64,000 bases of DNA from the NCBI GenBank assembly GCA_002457215.1, contig NTJZ01000003.1, forward strand, positions 1-64,000, in the 5' to 3' direction. Made by a program: the position numbers and the translations under genes. Of this stretch, positions 48,449 to 59,999 are shown in pieces. Each line of letters starts with the position of its first letter. The first letter of the stretch is position 1. The notes beneath the pieces are model-generated. The model was given only the letters and a program-made list of their open reading frames with translations, was not told the DNA's origin and made no database searches. Source of the DNA: OM182 bacterium MED-G28. GTDB taxonomy: Bacteria > Pseudomonadota > Gammaproteobacteria > Pseudomonadales > Pseudohongiellaceae.

Positions 48449-48919
48449 GTGAATTTTAATGCTACATTCATTGGCCAAATTATCGCAATGGGCTTCTTCC
48501 TTTGGTTCTGTAAGAACTACGTTTGGCCTCTATTTGCTAATGTGCTCGAAGAGCGCAAAAAGAAAATAGCCGATGGTCTTGAAGCTGCAAATCGAGCACA
48601 AAAAGATTTAGAGTCAGCTCAAGCAAAATCTGCGGAACAGCTTACCGAAGCAAAAGGTGACGCTGCGTCGATTATCGATCAAGCCAACAAACGTGCTGCT
48701 CAAATTGTTGATGAGGCAAAAGTGCAAGCGCGTGAAGAAGGCCAGCGCATCATTGCCGGTGCTAACGCAGAAATCGAGCAAGAAGTTAATAGAGCAAAAG
48801 AGGCCTTACGTGCTCAAGTTTCTGCGATTGCTATCGCTGGCGCAGAGAAAATTCTTGAAGGCTCTATAGATCAGGCGGCAAACGAAGAGATGTTAAACAA
48901 ACTTGCTTCCGAGCTTTAA
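48449..48919 (+). CDS. atpF: F0F1 ATP synthase subunit b
   Basis: [21 protein letters not shown] then long charged helix. Confidence 0.97.
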   Translation: MNFNATFIGQIIAMGFFLWFCKNYVWPLFANVLEERKKKIADGLEAANRAQKDLESAQAKSAEQLTEAKGDAASIIDQANKRAAQIVDEAKVQAREEGQRIIAGANAEIEQEVNRAKEALRAQVSAIAIAGAEKILEGSIDQAANEEMLNKLASEL

Positions 48920-48941
48920 TAACCACTAACCAAGAATTGTT

Positions 48942-49478
48942 ATGGCCGAATCAACCACACTAGCTAGACCTTATGCCAAAGCTGCTTTCCAAACGGCTCG
49001 TCAGGACAGCGCTTTAGAAGAATGGTCGGCAATGCTTGGCTTATCAGCTGCAGTTGCAGGGCAAGCGTCAGTGAGCTCAGTGTTATCTGACCCCTCTCTC
49101 TCTAATGAGCAAATAGCTAAAGCCTTGATCGAAGTTTGTGGTGATGATTTAAACAGCAAGGGACAAAATTTTATTCGATTATTGGCAGAAAACAAGCGCT
49201 TAGTTTTGCTTCCAGAGATCGCTGCACTTTATGAAATCCTGAAAGCCAATCAGGAAAAATCAGTAGACGTCGAGATCACGACAGCTTTCGAGATCAGTTC
49301 AGACATTGCAGAAAAGCTGGCGAATTCTCTTCGGTCAAGATTAGAGCGCGAAATAAATCTGGCAACAAAAGTCGATCAGTCATTACTGGGCGGCGCAGTT
49401 ATAAGAGCCGGTGACACAGTAATAGATAGTTCTGTGCGCGGGAAGTTGACCAAGTTAGCAGAATCAATTAATTCCTGA
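48942..49478 (+). CDS. atpH: F0F1 ATP synthase subunit delta
   Basis: ARPYAKAAFQTA start; DQSLLGGAVIRAGDTVIDSSVRGKL. Confidence 0.97.
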   Translation: MAESTTLARPYAKAAFQTARQDSALEEWSAMLGLSAAVAGQASVSSVLSDPSLSNEQIAKALIEVCGDDLNSKGQNFIRLLAENKRLVLLPEIAALYEILKANQEKSVDVEITTAFEISSDIAEKLANSLRSRLEREINLATKVDQSLLGGAVIRAGDTVIDSSVRGKLTKLAESINS

Positions 49479-49525
49479 ACGGGTCAGGAAGCAGTCCTGA
49501 ACTGCTGGGAGAATAGGAAATAAAG

Positions 49526-51070
49526 ATGCAACAACTGAACCCATCTGAAATCAGTGAAATCATTAAACAGCGTATCGAGAGTCTCGATGTGTCTGTTCAA
49601 GCAAAAAACGAAGGCACTATCGTCAGTGTTATGGACGGAATTATCCGAATTCATGGACTCGCTGACGTAATGTATGGCGAGATGATTGAGTTCGAGGGCG
49701 GGATTTATGGGATGGCCTTGAACCTTGAAAGAGATTCCGTTGGTGCTGTAGTGCTTGGCGACTACCTGGCATTAAAGGAAGGACAATCTTGTAAATGTAC
49801 TGGCAGAATCTTGGAAGTGCCAGTTGGACCAGAATTAGAAGGCAGGGTTGTCGATGCCCTCGGCAAACCAATCGATGGAAAAGGACCAGTTGAAGCTAAA
49901 CTAACGGACGCTGTAGAAAAAGTGGCACCTGGCGTAATTGCTAGGCAGGGTGTGGCGGAGCCTGTGCAAACGGGACTAAAGTCTATCGATTCCATGACGC
50001 CAATCGGGCGTGGCCAGAGAGAATTAATTATTGGTGACCGAGAAGTTGGTAAAACAGCCGTCGCCATCGATACCATCATTAACCAAAAAGGCAAGGGCGT
50101 TAAATGTGTTTATGTCGCTGTAGGGCAAAAAGCCAGCTCCATTGCCAACGTTGTGCAGAAGCTGGAAGAACATGGTGCGATGGAATACACAATTGTGGTT
50201 GCAGCGTCAGCATCTGACCCAGCTTCTATGCAATTCATTGCGCCTTATTCCGGCTGTTCCATGGGTGAGTATTATCGTGATCGCGGCGAGGATGCCTTGA
50301 TTATCTATGACGACTTAACCAAACAGGCTTGGGCCTATCGCCAAATCTCTCTTTTACTTCGTAGGCCCCCAGGCCGTGAAGCTTATCCAGGAGATGTTTT
50401 CTACTTGCACTCCCGTCTTTTAGAGCGCTCCGCGAGAGTGAGCGCTGACTACGTAGAAAAATTTACTGAAGGTAAAGTTAAAGGAAAGACCGGATCTCTA
50501 ACTGCTTTGCCAGTCATTGAAACCCAGGCCGGTGATGTTTCGGCGTTCGTACCGACTAACGTAATTTCCATTACTGACGGGCAAATATTCCTCGAAACTG
50601 ATTTATTCAATTCAGGCATCCGCCCTGCTATGAACCCGGGTATCTCAGTATCTAGGGTAGGTGGTGCAGCGCAGACCAAGATTATTAAGAAGCTAGGTGG
50701 CGGGATTCGTATAGCACTAGCGAGCTATCGGGAGCTAGCAGCGTTTGCGGCATTTGCTTCTGATCTTGATGATGCCACTCGCGCGCAGTTAGAGCACGGC
50801 CAACGAGTTACAGAATTAATGAAGCAAAAGCAGTATGCACCGCTTTCTATTGCGGAGATGGGAGTTTCTCTTTATGCGGCTAACGAAGGCTATTTAGAAG
50901 ATATCGAACTCAACAAAGTACTCGATTTTGAGGCTGCTTTACTCGCGTATATGAACAGCGAGCACGGAGACCTATTGGCTAAGATTAACGATACTGGCGG
51001 ATACGATGATGAGATCGAAGCTGAATTCAAATCTTCGTTAGAGGAATTTAAGGCGACGCAGACTTGGTAG
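49526..51070 (+). CDS. atpA: F0F1 ATP synthase subunit alpha
   Basis: [37 protein letters not shown]. Confidence 0.98.
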   Translation: MQQLNPSEISEIIKQRIESLDVSVQAKNEGTIVSVMDGIIRIHGLADVMYGEMIEFEGGIYGMALNLERDSVGAVVLGDYLALKEGQSCKCTGRILEVPVGPELEGRVVDALGKPIDGKGPVEAKLTDAVEKVAPGVIARQGVAEPVQTGLKSIDSMTPIGRGQRELIIGDREVGKTAVAIDTIINQKGKGVKCVYVAVGQKASSIANVVQKLEEHGAMEYTIVVAASASDPASMQFIAPYSGCSMGEYYRDRGEDALIIYDDLTKQAWAYRQISLLLRRPPGREAYPGDVFYLHSRLLERSARVSADYVEKFTEGKVKGKTGSLTALPVIETQAGDVSAFVPTNVISITDGQIFLETDLFNSGIRPAMNPGISVSRVGGAAQTKIIKKLGGGIRIALASYRELAAFAAFASDLDDATRAQLEHGQRVTELMKQKQYAPLSIAEMGVSLYAANEGYLEDIELNKVLDFEAALLAYMNSEHGDLLAKINDTGGYDDEIEAEFKSSLEEFKATQTW

Positions 51071-51128
51071 GTGCCGGATAGCACTTTTAAGTATGCTAAT
51101 TAATTCAGAGATTAAAGAGAGCTAGTAT

Positions 51129-51989
51129 ATGGCTGGTGGAAAAGAAATACGCACCAAGATCGCGAGTATTAAAAATACTCAGAAGATCACTAAAGCCATG
51201 GAAATGGTTTCGGCGAGCAAGATGCGTAAAGCCCAGGACAGAATGAAACTGGGTAAACCTTATGCCCATCGGATTCGTTCCGTTATTGGCCACATTGCGA
51301 ATTCATCGCCTGAATACCGTCACCAATACTTTAATACTCGTGACGTCAAAAGAGTAGGCTACATCGTTATTTCAACTGACCGTGGCTTATGTGGTGGCCT
51401 CAACATTAACGCATTTAAAACAACTGTGGCATCGATGCGGGAATGGTCAGAGAAAAATGTTGAGATTGATATTTGCTCAATTGGTGCGCGAGCGGCAACA
51501 TTTTTTAATAACTTTGGTGGCAATGTAGTCGCGTCAGTGCGAGACATAGGTGATTCTGCTGAAGTTGAAGATGTAATTGGCGCGGTGAAAATCATGCTAG
51601 ACAAGTTTGATAACGGCGACATTGATCAGCTGATGATAGTTAGTAATGATTTCGTAAACACTATGACGCATACGCCGGTCGTCAATCAGTTATTGCCCTT
51701 GCAGGCATCGGAAGATGAAGGTTTGCATCATCATTGGGATTACCTTTATGAGCCCGACGCAAAAGAACTGCTGGACGGTCTATTGCTCCGCTTTATTGAA
51801 TCCCAGGTTTATCAGGCAGTAGTTGAAAATAATGCCTGTGAGCAAGCGGCAAGAATGATCGCTATGAAGAGCGCATCAGATAATGCTGGTGATCTTATTG
51901 AAGAGCTTGGGCTTGTTTATAACAAAGCTAGACAGGCAGCGATTACTCAGGAGCTTTCTGAAATTGCTGGTGGTGCAGCGGCAGTTTAA
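51129..51989 (+). CDS. atpG: F0F1 ATP synthase subunit gamma
   Basis: [23 protein letters not shown]. Confidence 0.98.
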   Translation: MAGGKEIRTKIASIKNTQKITKAMEMVSASKMRKAQDRMKLGKPYAHRIRSVIGHIANSSPEYRHQYFNTRDVKRVGYIVISTDRGLCGGLNINAFKTTVASMREWSEKNVEIDICSIGARAATFFNNFGGNVVASVRDIGDSAEVEDVIGAVKIMLDKFDNGDIDQLMIVSNDFVNTMTHTPVVNQLLPLQASEDEGLHHHWDYLYEPDAKELLDGLLLRFIESQVYQAVVENNACEQAARMIAMKSASDNAGDLIEELGLVYNKARQAAITQELSEIAGGAAAV

Positions 51990-52020
51990 CGAACTTAGTT
52001 TTATAACATTGAACATTTGA

Positions 52021-53436
<1,416 letters not shown>

Positions 53437-53472
53437 TAATGAAAGAGTCATAGGTTAACGAGGCAAACAAAC

Positions 53473-53886
53473 ATGGCCACAACAATGCACTGCGACATCG
53501 TAAGCGCTGAAAAGAGTATCTTCTCTGGCCGGGTGCAAATGGTTATCGCTGCTGGCTCCTTAGGGGATCTTGGAATTGCTCCAGGCCATGCACCCCTACT
53601 CACTGCAATTATTCCTGGTCCAGTAAAGCTGATACTGGAAAGCGGCGAAGAGGAAGTCTTCTATGTTTCTGGAGGCTTTCTGGAAATACAGCGCGAAGTT
53701 GTAACCTTATTATCTGATACTGCTATTCGTGCAGATGACGTAGATGAAGTCGCTGCAGTTAAAGCTGTAGAGGACGCAGAGAAGGCCATTGCAAATCAGG
53801 GTGCAGAGTTTGAATACAGCGCTGCCGCAGCACAGTTAGCCGAAGCAGCAGCTCAATTACGAGCGCTGCGACAAATAAAGAAGTAG
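53473..53886 (+). CDS. atpC: F0F1 ATP synthase subunit epsilon
   Basis: Position; [14 protein letters not shown]. Confidence 0.97.
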   Translation: MATTMHCDIVSAEKSIFSGRVQMVIAAGSLGDLGIAPGHAPLLTAIIPGPVKLILESGEEEVFYVSGGFLEIQREVVTLLSDTAIRADDVDEVAAVKAVEDAEKAIANQGAEFEYSAAAAQLAEAAAQLRALRQIKK

Positions 53887-53923
53887 CAATACGACATCCG
53901 CTAAGCAGAATGCACAGATTTCG

Positions 53924-53953
53924 AAAAAGGTAGCACTTGCTACCTTTTTTTTT
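53924..53953 (+). terminator. Rho-independent terminator after atpC
   Basis: AAAAAGGTAGCA-ct-TGCTACCTTTTT hairpin plus T-tract. Confidence 0.85.
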
Positions 53954-53998
53954 GGTAATCTTTTCACCAACTGACTCTTCAACAAAAAGGGAATATTC

Positions 53999-55378
53999 AT
54001 GGAAGTCGTAATTCTGGCAGCCGGTAAAGGCACTAGAATGTTTTCCACCAAACCCAAAGTAATGCATACCCTTGGCGGAAGACCTATGCTGCATCGAGTT
54101 GTTGAAGCAGCTAGAGCTGTCAATGCAGATGGCGTGCACGTTGTGATTGGCTATGGCGCTGAACAAATAAAAACAGAATTTCCAATAGATTCAAGCGAAA
54201 CACCAATTAACTGGGTCTTGCAGGAAGAGCAATTAGGCACTGGCCATGCTGTTCAGAAGGCCATTTCATCGCTCAATACTGAGGATCCGAATAATACGGT
54301 AATGGTTTTGTATGGCGATGTACCTCTAATTACACCAGAAACATTAACAAAACTGCTAGATCGCGCTGACAAGAGCAGCTTGTCATTGCTGACCCTTTTG
54401 ACTGCCAACAACCGTGGCCTGGGTAGAATCATCCGAAATGAATTGAATAGTGTTATCGCTATAGTCGAAGAGAGGGATGCCACCGAACAACAAAAACAAA
54501 TAACTGAAGTGAATAGCGGCATAATGGCGGTACCTGCTCTTAAACTTAAAGAATGGTTACAGAACCTAAATAAAGCAAATAATCAATCAGAATATTATTT
54601 AACAGATATCGTTGCTCTTGCTGCTAAAGAAGGATGTAGAATAAATCCGCTGGCTATTGACGATGAATTCGAAGTGCAGGGAGTTAATGATAAAACTCAG
54701 TTGGCCCTATTGGAAAGGCATTTACAGATGACAAATAATGCAAAACTGTTGGAACAGGGCGTTACGCTGCGAGATCCAGCTCGAGTAGACGTTCGTGGCG
54801 AACTAAGCTGCGGCAAAGATGTCGTAATTGATGTTAATGTTATTTTTGAAGGCCGTGTTTTCATTGGCGATAACGTCTCGATCGGTGCGAATGTGATAGT
54901 CAAAGATAGCTCTATTGGCGACGGCTCTAAAATACTTGCAGGCACTAATATTGATGGCGCAGAAATTAAAAAAAGCACTTTAATTGGTCCTAGTGCAAGA
55001 ATTAGACCTGGCACAGTATTAAATAATAATGTGAAGATAGGAAATTTTGTTGAAACTAAAAATGCGTTAATCGGCGAAGGTTCTAAAGCAAATCATCTCG
55101 CCTATATTGGAGATGCTGAAATTGGTGAAGGCTGTAACATTGGGGCGGGCACAATATTTTGTAACTATGATGGCGCAAATAAACATAAAACAATTCTAGG
55201 CAATAATGTTTTTATAGGCTCTAACACTGTTTTGGTGGCTCCATTAAATATCGCAGATAATGCTTTTGTCGCAGCAGGATCAGCAATTAATTGTGATGTA
55301 CCAAATGATAGCTTAGCGCTAGCCCGTGGCAAACAACGCAACATCGCCGGTTGGAAAAGACCAACGAAGAAAAACTAA
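53999..55378 (+). CDS. glmU: Bifunctional GlcNAc-1-P uridyltransferase / GlcN-1-P acetyltransferase
   Basis: LAAGKGTRM, hexapeptide repeats, GAGTIFCNYDGANKHKT. Confidence 0.98.
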   Translation: MEVVILAAGKGTRMFSTKPKVMHTLGGRPMLHRVVEAARAVNADGVHVVIGYGAEQIKTEFPIDSSETPINWVLQEEQLGTGHAVQKAISSLNTEDPNNTVMVLYGDVPLITPETLTKLLDRADKSSLSLLTLLTANNRGLGRIIRNELNSVIAIVEERDATEQQKQITEVNSGIMAVPALKLKEWLQNLNKANNQSEYYLTDIVALAAKEGCRINPLAIDDEFEVQGVNDKTQLALLERHLQMTNNAKLLEQGVTLRDPARVDVRGELSCGKDVVIDVNVIFEGRVFIGDNVSIGANVIVKDSSIGDGSKILAGTNIDGAEIKKSTLIGPSARIRPGTVLNNNVKIGNFVETKNALIGEGSKANHLAYIGDAEIGEGCNIGAGTIFCNYDGANKHKTILGNNVFIGSNTVLVAPLNIADNAFVAAGSAINCDVPNDSLALARGKQRNIAGWKRPTKKN

Positions 55379-55406
55379 CTACTACTAATTAATTCAGAAC
55401 AACATT

Positions 55407-57242
55407 ATGTGTGGAATCGTAGGTGCAATCGCAGAAAGGAATGTGTCAGACATTTTGCTTGAAGGTCTGAAGCGTCTTGAATATCGCGGCTACGATTCGG
55501 CGGGTATCGCTTTGCTAAATAGCAATAGTGAGAAACTGAGTGATTTAAAAACTGTTGGAAAAGTTGAGAAGCTTGTTAAGTCTGCGACTAAAGCAAAGCT
55601 GAGAGGCAATCTAGGCATCGCACATACTCGTTGGGCCACTCATGGCAAACCAACGGTCGCGAACGCCCATCCTCACAATTCAGCAAAAGAATTATTCATT
55701 GCCCATAACGGAATTATAGAGAACTATCAAAGACTTAGAGCTATATTAAAAAAAGACGGCTACAGCTTTAAAACGGAAACAGACAGCGAAACGGTTGCTC
55801 ATTTAATTCATAAAGAGCGCAAAGGCGGCAAGGTAAGTTTGGTAGATGCCACCAGAAAAACCATTAGAAAACTCGAGGGCGCCTATGGTCTGTGCGTCAT
55901 TGATAAAACTCTCCCAGACCAAATCGTTGTTGCGCGAAGCGGTTCGCCCTTGGTGATTGGTATCGGTATTGGAGAGAACTTTGTGGCATCCGATCCGTTG
56001 GCTCTAGGCCAGGTTACTGACAGATTTATTTATCTTGAAGAAGGAGACGTCGCTAAAGTTACCCTAGACAATATAGAAATTTGGCATGACGGTGAAAAAG
56101 TTTCACGCTCAGTTACAACTGTAAAGTCTCGTACTAAAGATGCAGAGAAGGGCGAGTATAAACATTTTATGCTCAAGGAAATTTACGAGCAGGGAAAAGT
56201 GATCAAAGACACTTTAGATGGCCGTGTAAGCAAAACTAAAGTTTTGGAGCAGGCATTTGGTGTAAATGCAGACGAAATATTTGATAATGTTAAGAATGTG
56301 CAAATAGTTGCCTGCGGTACAAGCTTTCATGCCGGTCAGATAGCTAAATATTGGCTAGAGACGATTGCTAAAATTCCTTGTGCAGTCGATATAGCAAGTG
56401 ACTATAGATATCGTAATATAATCGTTCAACCTGGCACCCTATTTGTCACAATTTCCCAGTCAGGTGAAACTGCTGATACTTTAGCTGCGTTGCGCTATGC
56501 TAAGAAGAAACAATATGTAGCCAATCTTGCTATCTGTAACGTCGCCACTAGCTCCCTAGTTAGAGAATCGAATTTCTGTTTACTCACTATGGCCGGCCGG
56601 GAAATTGGTGTTGCCTCAACTAAAGCATTTACCACCCAGCTTGCTCTTCTTTTAATACTAGCCATTGTATTGGCGCGCAGAACTGGGCTTAAGCCAAGCC
56701 ACGAAGCTAAGCTAGTTAAGGAATTAGGCAAGCTTCCAACTTTAATTGATAAGGCACTGAACCTTAACAAAGAAATCAAGAATATTGCTAAGCAATTTTC
56801 CAACAAGAGCCATAGCCTTTTTCTGGGCAGAGGTATTCAATACCCGGTAGCAAAAGAAGGTGCATTAAAGCTCAAAGAAATTTCTTATATTCACGCCGAA
56901 GCCTATCCTGCCGGAGAGCTTAAACATGGCCCCTTGGCTTTGGTGGACAGCAAAATGCCTGTTATTGCTGTTGCCCCTAACAATGATTTGCTGGGAAAGC
57001 TTAGAGCAAACCTCTCTGAGGTAAGTGCACGGGGTGGGAAGCTATATGTATTTGCGCATGAAAGTATTAGCTTTGAAAGCGATAAAAGCTGCAAAGTAAT
57101 AAATGTCCCAAATTGTCCTGAAATTCTGGCTCCCATTGTCTTTACCGTACCGTTACAGCTCTTGTCCTATCACGTGGCGATTACGAAGGGCACAGATGTC
57201 GACCATCCCCGAAACCTAGCCAAGTCGGTCACGGTGGAGTAA
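55407..57242 (+). CDS. glmS: Glutamine-fructose-6-phosphate aminotransferase
   Basis: MCGIVGAIA, RLEYRGYDSAG, C-terminal DHPRNLAKSVTVE (Tn7 target region). Confidence 0.98.
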   Translation: MCGIVGAIAERNVSDILLEGLKRLEYRGYDSAGIALLNSNSEKLSDLKTVGKVEKLVKSATKAKLRGNLGIAHTRWATHGKPTVANAHPHNSAKELFIAHNGIIENYQRLRAILKKDGYSFKTETDSETVAHLIHKERKGGKVSLVDATRKTIRKLEGAYGLCVIDKTLPDQIVVARSGSPLVIGIGIGENFVASDPLALGQVTDRFIYLEEGDVAKVTLDNIEIWHDGEKVSRSVTTVKSRTKDAEKGEYKHFMLKEIYEQGKVIKDTLDGRVSKTKVLEQAFGVNADEIFDNVKNVQIVACGTSFHAGQIAKYWLETIAKIPCAVDIASDYRYRNIIVQPGTLFVTISQSGETADTLAALRYAKKKQYVANLAICNVATSSLVRESNFCLLTMAGREIGVASTKAFTTQLALLLILAIVLARRTGLKPSHEAKLVKELGKLPTLIDKALNLNKEIKNIAKQFSNKSHSLFLGRGIQYPVAKEGALKLKEISYIHAEAYPAGELKHGPLALVDSKMPVIAVAPNNDLLGKLRANLSEVSARGGKLYVFAHESISFESDKSCKVINVPNCPEILAPIVFTVPLQLLSYHVAITKGTDVDHPRNLAKSVTVE

Positions 57243-57251
57243 TTCAGAACA

Positions 57252-57617
57252 GTGAATAATATCGTAGATGGAGGTTGTTTCTGTGGCACAGTTCGTTACA
57301 GTTTTGAATCCAACAATTATCCTTCTTCAAATTGCCACTGTTCGATGTGCAGACGTACCTCAGGGGCTGCTTTTGTTTCTTGGATGGCTATTCCAGTAAC
57401 TAGCTTTAAATTCAATAAAGGAGAGCCTAAAAAACTAGTTTCCTCTGATCATGGAACCAGATACTTTTGTAAAGAATGTGGAACTCACTTAACTTGTCTT
57501 CTTGATGAGTACCCTAAGTATGTCTATATCACAATTTGTAGCCTAGATAAGCCACAAGATTTTGAACCAAAAGGAGATATGTACGTTGAAGATATGCTTG
57601 ATTGGGTTAAAAGATAA
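57252..57617 (+). CDS. GFA/CENP-V family (DUF636) zinc-binding protein
   Basis: CFCGTVRY, CHCSMCRRTSGAAFVSW, FCKECGTHL Cys motifs; GTG start. Confidence 0.9.
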   Translation: MNNIVDGGCFCGTVRYSFESNNYPSSNCHCSMCRRTSGAAFVSWMAIPVTSFKFNKGEPKKLVSSDHGTRYFCKECGTHLTCLLDEYPKYVYITICSLDKPQDFEPKGDMYVEDMLDWVKR

Positions 57618-57645
57618 TGAAGTTTTATTCACTGTTCCAAAATAC

Positions 57646-57663
57646 TCCGTTACGGTGGAATGA
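57646..57663. repeat. glmS-tail-like motif TCCGTTACGGTGGAATGA (reads SVTVE*)
   Basis: Compare glmS end TCGGTCACGGTGGAGTAA (57225-57242). Confidence 0.6.
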
Positions 57664-57681
57664 TTTTGTATGTAAAACTTT

Positions 57682-57903
57682 ATGAATAAATTGAGTAACC
57701 TTAATATTTTTTTAATTTGGGTTTTTGGTTTTTTTGTTCTCCTATCTTTTGATTTATTTGTAGAAGGTTTTGTATTTGAATGGTTGGAATGGAATGGTAC
57801 AAACAAGAATGACTGGTTTTTTGTTCTTTGGTGGGGTTTGGTTGTTGTTTGGTTTTTAAAAGGTTCAATATCTTTATATCAAAGACTAAAAAATGATGAA
57901 TAA
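57682..57903 (+). CDS. Small hypothetical two-TM membrane protein
   Basis: 73 aa, hydrophobic, Trp/Phe-rich; T-rich DNA, no recognised family. Confidence 0.5.
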   Translation: MNKLSNLNIFLIWVFGFFVLLSFDLFVEGFVFEWLEWNGTNKNDWFFVLWWGLVVVWFLKGSISLYQRLKNDE

Positions 57904-57927
57904 GAAAACCGTTACATACAAAATAAA

Positions 57928-57945
57928 TCCATCACGGTGGAATAA
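57928..57945. repeat. glmS-tail-like motif TCCATCACGGTGGAATAA (reads SITVE*)
   Basis: Shares ACGGTGGAAT with the 57646 copy and TCACGGTGGARTAA with the glmS end. Confidence 0.6.
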
Positions 57946-58060
57946 AAAGACTTTATCTAAGCAAAGTTAATGCTATTGAATTAGCTTCAAACATAGTTTA
58001 CTTGCTAGATTCCAATATCAATGTAAACGATCATACAAATCCAATAAAGAAGGTGGAATT

Positions 58061-58390
58061 ATGACTAATATGGAAAAATTGCAGGCAGCGTGGGATGCCA
58101 AGGACTTAGATGGCGTGAAAGCCATGTTTACGGAAGACGCAGTAATGATAATGCTTCATGAGAACAGAACCTTAAGGGGAGTAGAAGTCGAGGAAGAGCT
58201 TACTGCAATGGTTCTCGATGAAGATACTGTATCGTCTGAATTCAGAATCATATACGAAAATGATGAATGCGCAGTAACTCGTGAAAGAATTGCTGGACAA
58301 TTCTTTGGCGGACAAGTCTCTATAGTGCAGCTCTGGCGCGATGGGCAGATTTATCATATGGAAACAAGTTTGATTAAAGACAATACATAA
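58061..58390 (+). CDS. NTF2-like/SnoaL-fold protein
   Basis: MEKLQAAWDAKDLDGVKAMFTEDAVMIM pattern. Confidence 0.75.
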   Translation: MTNMEKLQAAWDAKDLDGVKAMFTEDAVMIMLHENRTLRGVEVEEELTAMVLDEDTVSSEFRIIYENDECAVTRERIAGQFFGGQVSIVQLWRDGQIYHMETSLIKDNT

Positions 58391-58403
58391 TTTTGCTTCT
58401 AAT

Positions 58404-58436
58404 GCCTTATTCCACTCCTTAACTTTGGAATAAGGC
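58404..58436. repeat. 11-bp perfect inverted repeat GCCTTATTCCA...TGGAATAAGGC
   Basis: Stem-loop 14 nt after the NTF2-like gene; no U-tract; could still be a terminator. Confidence 0.6.
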
Positions 58437-58536
58437 CCATTACAAAAGCGATAAAGAAAATGGCAAATAGGCGCTAGACGACTTAAATTAAGTCACTGAT
58501 GTCTCGCGCCACTGTAATCTAGAGTCAAAGCAAAAT

Positions 58537-58830
58537 CTAAAGTTCAAGATTCACAGAGAGAAACCTGAAGACTGGATCGGCGGCCAGAAAATCGCCTAAA
58601 GTAACTAAGTCTCCTGACTCATCCCTCCAATTCAAATAATCATCATAGTGAGACTTGCTCTCCCACTTACTTACGACTTCAATTGCATCAGCGTCTCCTT
58701 CTAATGAACAACAGTATAATCCTGAACAGCCTTGATATGAGCGAGTGTCGGGTAGAATAGAATGGAACCATTCTAGAAATTCTTTGTGAACTTCTGGTTT
58801 AATCTTTAACTGTAAATTAACAAGAATCAT
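58537..58830 (-). CDS. Antibiotic biosynthesis monooxygenase (ABM) domain protein
   Basis: 97 aa, ferredoxin-like ABM pattern (LQLKIKPEVHKEFLEWFHSILPDTRSYQGCSGLY...EVVSKWESKSHYDDYLNWR). Confidence 0.85.
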   Translation of the reverse strand: MILVNLQLKIKPEVHKEFLEWFHSILPDTRSYQGCSGLYCCSLEGDADAIEVVSKWESKSHYDDYLNWRDESGDLVTLGDFLAADPVFRFLSVNLEL

Positions 58831-59071
58831 AAAAATATCTCCTAAGTTAGTTACGGAAACCCTGAGTACGCAACCATGTTATTGAAGGATTGTCAGTGTA
58901 CCACTTTTTAGTTTACGCGCTTGTTACAGCTGCTTTATGGGAGTTTACGCCATTTTTTTAGAGAAAAATTCTCTCAGTATAGTTGCATAATTTTTGAGCT
59001 TTTAGGAATTTGGATTAGAACCTTTCACGATCGGCCTGAGACTTATTAGCGACTGCCGATTATATAATAAT

Positions 59072-59929
59072 CTACTCGGCACCGGGCGTACGCAACGCTC
59101 TTTGACTTTTTTCTAAGCGCTTTAAATGCTCCTTCAATAAAGGCTTACGGTGTCTGGCAACTCCTGTTGCCAATACATCAATAACCACCAAATGTGCTAT
59201 ACGAGACGACACCGGCGTAAAGGACTGCAGATCTTCTTCCATATTTACATAGATGGGAATGCTGCACTGATGTGAAAGCGAAGTGTTTTGAGGTGCTACT
59301 CCAATTACCTTAGCGCCTGCTTCGCGGGCAAGGGTTACGCTTTGCAGCAAGGCTTGGGTTTCTCCTGATTGCGAAATTGCCACTACTACATCCTCGGTAC
59401 TCAAGGAAATTGCAGACATATGCTGAATATGAGGATCGGTGTAGGCAGCCGTAGAAAGTTGTAATCTAAAAAATTTGTGTTGGGCATCGGCAGCCACAGA
59501 CCCAGATGCGCCAAAGCCATAAAACTCAACACGACGTGCATTACTGATAGTGTTGATAGCCTGTTCTAATACCTCAGGGTTTAGTTCGTCTCTAACAGTA
59601 AGCAAGGACCCTATCGTAGTATCGAACACTTTGTTGCCAAGATCAGCAACGGTATCGTTATCATCCACCGCGAACTGAGTATAAACAGAACCTAATCCAA
59701 GTTGCTGTGCTAGTTGTAACTTAAAAGACTGGAAACCATCGAAGCCAAGTGCACGGCAGAATCTAATGACTGTAGGTTCACTTACTTCCGACTGTGCTGC
59801 TAAATCGACTATCCGCATTTTAATGACATCATTAGCATGAGCAAGCACATAAGTAGCTACTTTCGCTTCAGATTTACGAAGCGATTGTAGGTTATCTGCC
59901 ATACGTCGAATCAGATTAGGTGAATCCAT
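59072..59929 (-). CDS. RpiR/HexR-family transcriptional regulator (HTH plus SIS domain)
   Basis: N-terminal HTH_6 (VSEPTVIRFCRALGFDGFQSFKLQLAQQL), SIS domain (YGFGASGSVAADAQHKFFRL). Confidence 0.9.
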   Translation of the reverse strand: MDSPNLIRRMADNLQSLRKSEAKVATYVLAHANDVIKMRIVDLAAQSEVSEPTVIRFCRALGFDGFQSFKLQLAQQLGLGSVYTQFAVDDNDTVADLGNKVFDTTIGSLLTVRDELNPEVLEQAINTISNARRVEFYGFGASGSVAADAQHKFFRLQLSTAAYTDPHIQHMSAISLSTEDVVVAISQSGETQALLQSVTLAREAGAKVIGVAPQNTSLSHQCSIPIYVNMEEDLQSFTPVSSRIAHLVVIDVLATGVARHRKPLLKEHLKRLEKSQRALRTPGAE

Positions 59930-59999
59930 TTGACACCTGTAACATTGATTGCAGATACCATGCTACTGAATTTAGCAAACCCAGGCCAATAGAAATCTA

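Noticed and set aside
55387-57252. Direct repeat TAATTCAGAACA just before glmS and just after its stop
   Set aside because: 12-mers recur by chance in 64 kb and a similar AT-rich string precedes atpG; not enough to claim a functional repeat.
57205-57300. Integrated Tn7-like element at glmS
   Set aside because: The attTn7-type target sequence is present, but no Tn7 ends, tns genes or 5-bp target duplication were recognised.
57242-58536. Integron attC sites between the glmS-downstream genes
   Set aside because: No RYYYAAC/GTTRRRY core pair or convincing attC secondary structure found; no integrase in window.
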